From assembly GCF_018070045.1 (NCBI RefSeq), contig NZ_JAGPYK010000033.1, forward strand, positions 1 through 64,000: a stretch of 64,000 nt of DNA, written 5' to 3'. The number at the start of each line of letters is the position of its first letter. Position 1 is the stretch's first letter. The notes under the pieces are model-generated. The model was not told the origin of the DNA and did not search any database. It saw only the letters and a list, made by a program, of their open reading frames with translations. The DNA comes from Micromonospora sp. U21 (GTDB lineage Bacteria > Actinomycetota > Actinomycetes > Mycobacteriales > Micromonosporaceae). A program made the position numbers and the translations under genes. This document shows positions 61,695 through 64,000 of this stretch, one piece after another.

Positions 61695-62075
61695 TCACGC
61701 CGCATGCTTGTATTCGTGGAGAACACCGCCGAGACGGTCGTGTCTTCGGATGGGGAGGCGGGCGAGTTTGTTCGGGTCGGCGACCTGCGCGGGCAACGGG
61801 TGTAACGGGGGTGCGTTGGCGATGCCTTGGTGAGGGCCGGTGGGAGTTGTAGAAGTCTTCGAACTCTTCAGGGCGTGCAGGAGATGCCGCTGGTTCCAGA
61901 TCAGGGTGCGGTCCAGGAGTTCACGCCGGCAGGTCTGTAGCCAGCGTTCCATGATCGAGTTCATGCGGGGCATCCGGACGCCGCCGAGGACGACGTCGAC
62001 GCCCGCGTCCTTCAGGACGGCGTCGAACAGGGCAGGGGTCTTCCCGTCACGGTCCCGGATCAGGAACCGGGCCCT
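61695..62075 (-). pseudogene. Integrase-core (IS481-like) transposase, C-terminal fragment
   Basis: FLIRDRDGKTPALFDAVLKD, DVVLGGVRMPRMNSIMERWL, QTCRRELLDRTLIWNQRHLL and IRRHDRLGGVLHEYKHAA match the C-terminal half of rve-type transposases. Frames change near 61975, and two compensating shifts disrupt the HRPHQG region (61850-61880). The first catalytic Asp is missing. The right end at about 62075 meets the terminator pair of the DUF1080 gene. Confidence 0.7.
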
Positions 62076-62115
62076 GCAGCCAGCGTGGCGAGCAGAGCCT
62101 CCTCGACCATGTCCA

Positions 62116-62190
62116 AGCCTCGGCCCAGCATGCCTGGGCCGAGGCTCTGCTGCGGACGGCCGGGCCGGCGCGCCGGTACCCGGCCGTCCG
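62116..62190 (-). terminator. Two tandem terminator hairpins
   Basis: A perfect 13-bp stem (AGCCTCGGCCCAG, 62116-62128 with 62134-62146) and a perfect 12-bp stem (CGGACGGCCGGG, 62153-62164 with 62179-62190). The second encloses the palindrome CCGGCGCGCCGG. Both lie just after the DUF1080-gene stop on the minus strand. Confidence 0.75.
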
Positions 62191-62210
62191 CGTTCTGGCA
62201 GCTGGCGAAG

Positions 62211-64000
62211 CTACCGGTCCAGCGGCTCGATCCAGATGTTGCGGTACAGGACCGGATTGCCGTGGTCCTGCAGTCGGATGGCACCCGTCGCCGGGCCCTC
62301 GGGCCGGCTGCCGCCAGTCGGGCCGAGGATCTCGACGTCGTCGTGCACCCTGACGCCGTTCCACACCACGGTGACGCGGGGGTTGTCGACCTTGTTTCCG
62401 GATGCGTCGTAGCGGGCCTGCCGGTACACGATGTCGTACGTCTGCCAGGCCTGCGGCGGCAGCGCCGCGTTCACGTCGGGGGCCTTCTGGGTGTAGATGG
62501 CCGCAGCGTCGTTGGTCTGCGGCGGGTCGATGCCGAAGGAGTCCAGCACCTGGATCTCGTAGCGGTCCTGCAGGTACACGCCGCTGTTGGCGCGCGCCTG
62601 GCCGGTCACGTCCGGCGGATAGAGCGGCAGGTTGAACTCCACGTGCAGGCGGAAGTCGCCGAAGGCCTGCACCGTGCGCAGGTCCCCGTTGCGCACCGTC
62701 ATGGCGCCGTCGGCAATCGCCCACTCCGGTTCGCGCCCGTCGCTGTGCTGCCACTCGGTGAGCTCGCCACCGTCGAACAGCGTGATGCGCTTGCCGTGCG
62801 GCCGGACGGCGAGCACGTCGAGGTTCACGTGCCCGGAGTCCGCGGCCTCCTTGCGGTACTCGACCAGGTTGCGACCCTTGTTCAGGCGCACCTTCGTGCT
62901 GACGGTGCCCCATTCCTCCCAGGTCACGGTGGAGGGGAAGACCGTCTGCTCGACCCGTTCGCCGTTGACGTACAGGCTCAGCTGCTTCTCGCCGGAGTAG
63001 GGATTCGGACCGTTGCTGTAGCGCATCGCCAGGTCGTACGTCCCGGCCTCGCGGACGTCGACGGACATGCGGGTCGACGCGCCGTCGCCGGCGAACCCGG
63101 CGGCGAAGCCGGCGCCGGAGTAGGCGGCGTGGTCGGTCGCCATGCCGACGCCGGCCGTACGGCCCTCCTCGGCCTCGAAGAAGGTTTGCGGCTGCACCAC
63201 CCGGCCCGGGATCTCGTTGAGCGTGTACCAGGCCTCAGTGTTCCACAACTCCTCGCCGCCGGCGGATGAGAACGGACGCGGGGAGCGCACGTGCACCACA
63301 CGGTTCTCCTTCAGGCCCGGGATCTGGAGCTTGACGGTGCGGCCGTCGGCCGACAGCTCGACCTTGGCCACCTTGAGCGTCTCCAGCTCGAGCTTGGGAC
63401 CGCCGTACTGGCTCGTCGCGCCGTAGCGCCACTGCGTCACCTGGTAGGCGTCGGCGAGTTCCTGCGCGGTCTCGGCCGACAGCGGCTTGGTGTACTCCAG
63501 CTCGAACCCGACATGCGACGCGCGCATCTGCTTGACCTCGAAGACCGAGGTGCCGTTGGGCGTGAGCTTCTGCAGGCCGTAGGTGAGCTTGCCCTCCTGA
63601 CCCCAGTTGCCGCCGGCGCCGAGGCCGCCGGTGTAGAGCGCGCCGTCGGGGCCGAGGGTGACCTCGTTGACGCCGGCCTCCAGGCCCTGCGTGTGCCGGA
63701 ACACCGCGCCCTGGTACTGCCCCTCGATCTTTTCAAGGAACACCCGCTGCAGTCCGCCGTAGGTGACGTCGCCAACGACTAGTTGTCCCGCGTACGGCCC
63801 CTGCTTCAACAGCACGGGAGTGGACGGTGAGTTGCCGATTTCGTTCTGCGGGATCCAGACGATGGGACGCGTCACCGGCTTGTCGTCGAACGGACCCGCG
63901 GGCGTCGTGTAGTGGTTGTAGAACGCCCCCTGCTGGATCTGGACCAGCTTGGATGCTGGCAGCCAGCCGCCCTGGTTGTCGGTGACGAAGACCTCGCCGC
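62211..64000 (-). CDS. Sorbosone-dehydrogenase-like / CBM / DUF1080 (3-keto-disaccharide hydrolase) protein, partial
   Basis: At least 596 residues; the reading frame is open to the right window edge, so the N-terminus is outside. The visible order is a propeller end (VFVTDNQGGWLPASKLVQIQ, LEAGVNEVTLGPDGALYTGG, LTYGLQKLTPNGTSVFEVKQ), a CBM6/35-like domain (TFFEAEEGRTAGVGMATDHA, TYDLAMRYSNGPNPYSGEKQ), and a C-terminal DUF1080 domain (ITLFDGGELTEWQHSDGREP, ANSGVYLQDRYEIQVLDSFG, RLQDHGNPVLYRNIWIEPLD). DUF1080 members hydrolyse 3-keto-disaccharides and 3-keto-glucosides. It therefore complements the ThuA/sugar-dehydrogenase modules at 8.8-17 kb. The apparent start at 63875 is an internal GTG. A signal peptide is expected but not in view. 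Confidence 0.83.
   Translation of the reverse strand, partial: GEVFVTDNQGGWLPASKLVQIQQGAFYNHYTTPAGPFDDKPVTRPIVWIPQNEIGNSPSTPVLLKQGPYAGQLVVGDVTYGGLQRVFLEKIEGQYQGAVFRHTQGLEAGVNEVTLGPDGALYTGGLGAGGNWGQEGKLTYGLQKLTPNGTSVFEVKQMRASHVGFELEYTKPLSAETAQELADAYQVTQWRYGATSQYGGPKLELETLKVAKVELSADGRTVKLQIPGLKENRVVHVRSPRPFSSAGGEELWNTEAWYTLNEIPGRVVQPQTFFEAEEGRTAGVGMATDHAAYSGAGFAAGFAGDGASTRMSVDVREAGTYDLAMRYSNGPNPYSGEKQLSLYVNGERVEQTVFPSTVTWEEWGTVSTKVRLNKGRNLVEYRKEAADSGHVNLDVLAVRPHGKRITLFDGGELTEWQHSDGREPEWAIADGAMTVRNGDLRTVQAFGDFRLHVEFNLPLYPPDVTGQARANSGVYLQDRYEIQVLDSFGIDPPQTNDAAAIYTQKAPDVNAALPPQAWQTYDIVYRQARYDASGNKVDNPRVTVVWNGVRVHDDVEILGPTGGSRPEGPATGAIRLQDHGNPVLYRNIWIEPLDR

Overview
The window is very GC-rich actinomycete chromosome. 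Codon use, GTG starts, long GC-only terminator hairpins, Tat-exported enzymes, Kup, LtrA and DUF4352 proteins, and the kinds of IS element all point to the order Micromonosporales, most likely a Micromonospora-like organism. The family and genus are inference. There is no rRNA, no CRISPR array, and no tRNA that I could recognise. About a third of the window is genomic scrap: truncated or frameshifted transposases, two integrase ends, a phage-type methylase relic, a group II intron relic and three pieces of ATP-dependent DNA ligase. Complete operons sit as islands between them.

Layout. 0-1 kb holds IS110 and IS5 relics. 1-7.1 kb (minus strand) holds an FAD oxidase with a BBE domain, a SelA-like PLP enzyme, a Rid-family imine deaminase and an amidohydrolase. 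All four carry export signals, three of them of Tat type. The two upstream regions share a TGATR-N4-YATCA palindrome. I read this as a possible extracytoplasmic sugar or amino-sugar acid pathway (oxidise, deacylate, eliminate ammonia, hydrolyse the imine). It is the best candidate in the window for an undescribed system. 8.4-17 kb (plus strand) holds two tandem paralogous modules, each a secreted PQQ-type sugar dehydrogenase followed by a secreted sugar-phosphate-isomerase-like TIM barrel; the second dehydrogenase also has ThuA, PKD and CBM domains. With the ThuA/DUF1080 context (another such protein, with a 3-keto-disaccharide hydrolase domain, is at 62.2-64 kb) this suggests extracellular 3-keto-sugar chemistry.

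17-25.7 kb holds a HEAT-like protein, a divergent MFS exporter/TetR pair with two matching palindromic operators, a DUF2809 protein, a cytochrome P450 behind a promoter with LacI-type operators, and an NDH-2-like flavoprotein flanked by two SnoaL-like tails of ECF41-type sigma factors. 25.7-34.6 kb (minus strand) is a LacI-controlled sugar operon: lacI, binding protein, two permeases, a GH130 enzyme, a frameshifted Gfo/Idh oxidoreductase, a secreted hydrolase-like protein and a cut-off GH13 alpha-glucosidase. Its promoter has two CCGG-centred operators.

34.6-53 kb is the scrap-rich part, with surviving genes for a cytochrome-b/lipoprotein pair, an ECF sigma/anti-sigma pair, Kup, a DUF4352 protein and a secreted HNH nuclease. 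53-64 kb holds a HEAT protein, a tandem double-length LtrA protein, a divergent MDR oxidoreductase/MarR pair with a probably leaderless marR, a secreted X-Pro dipeptidyl-peptidase-like hydrolase, and the DUF1080 protein that runs off the right edge.
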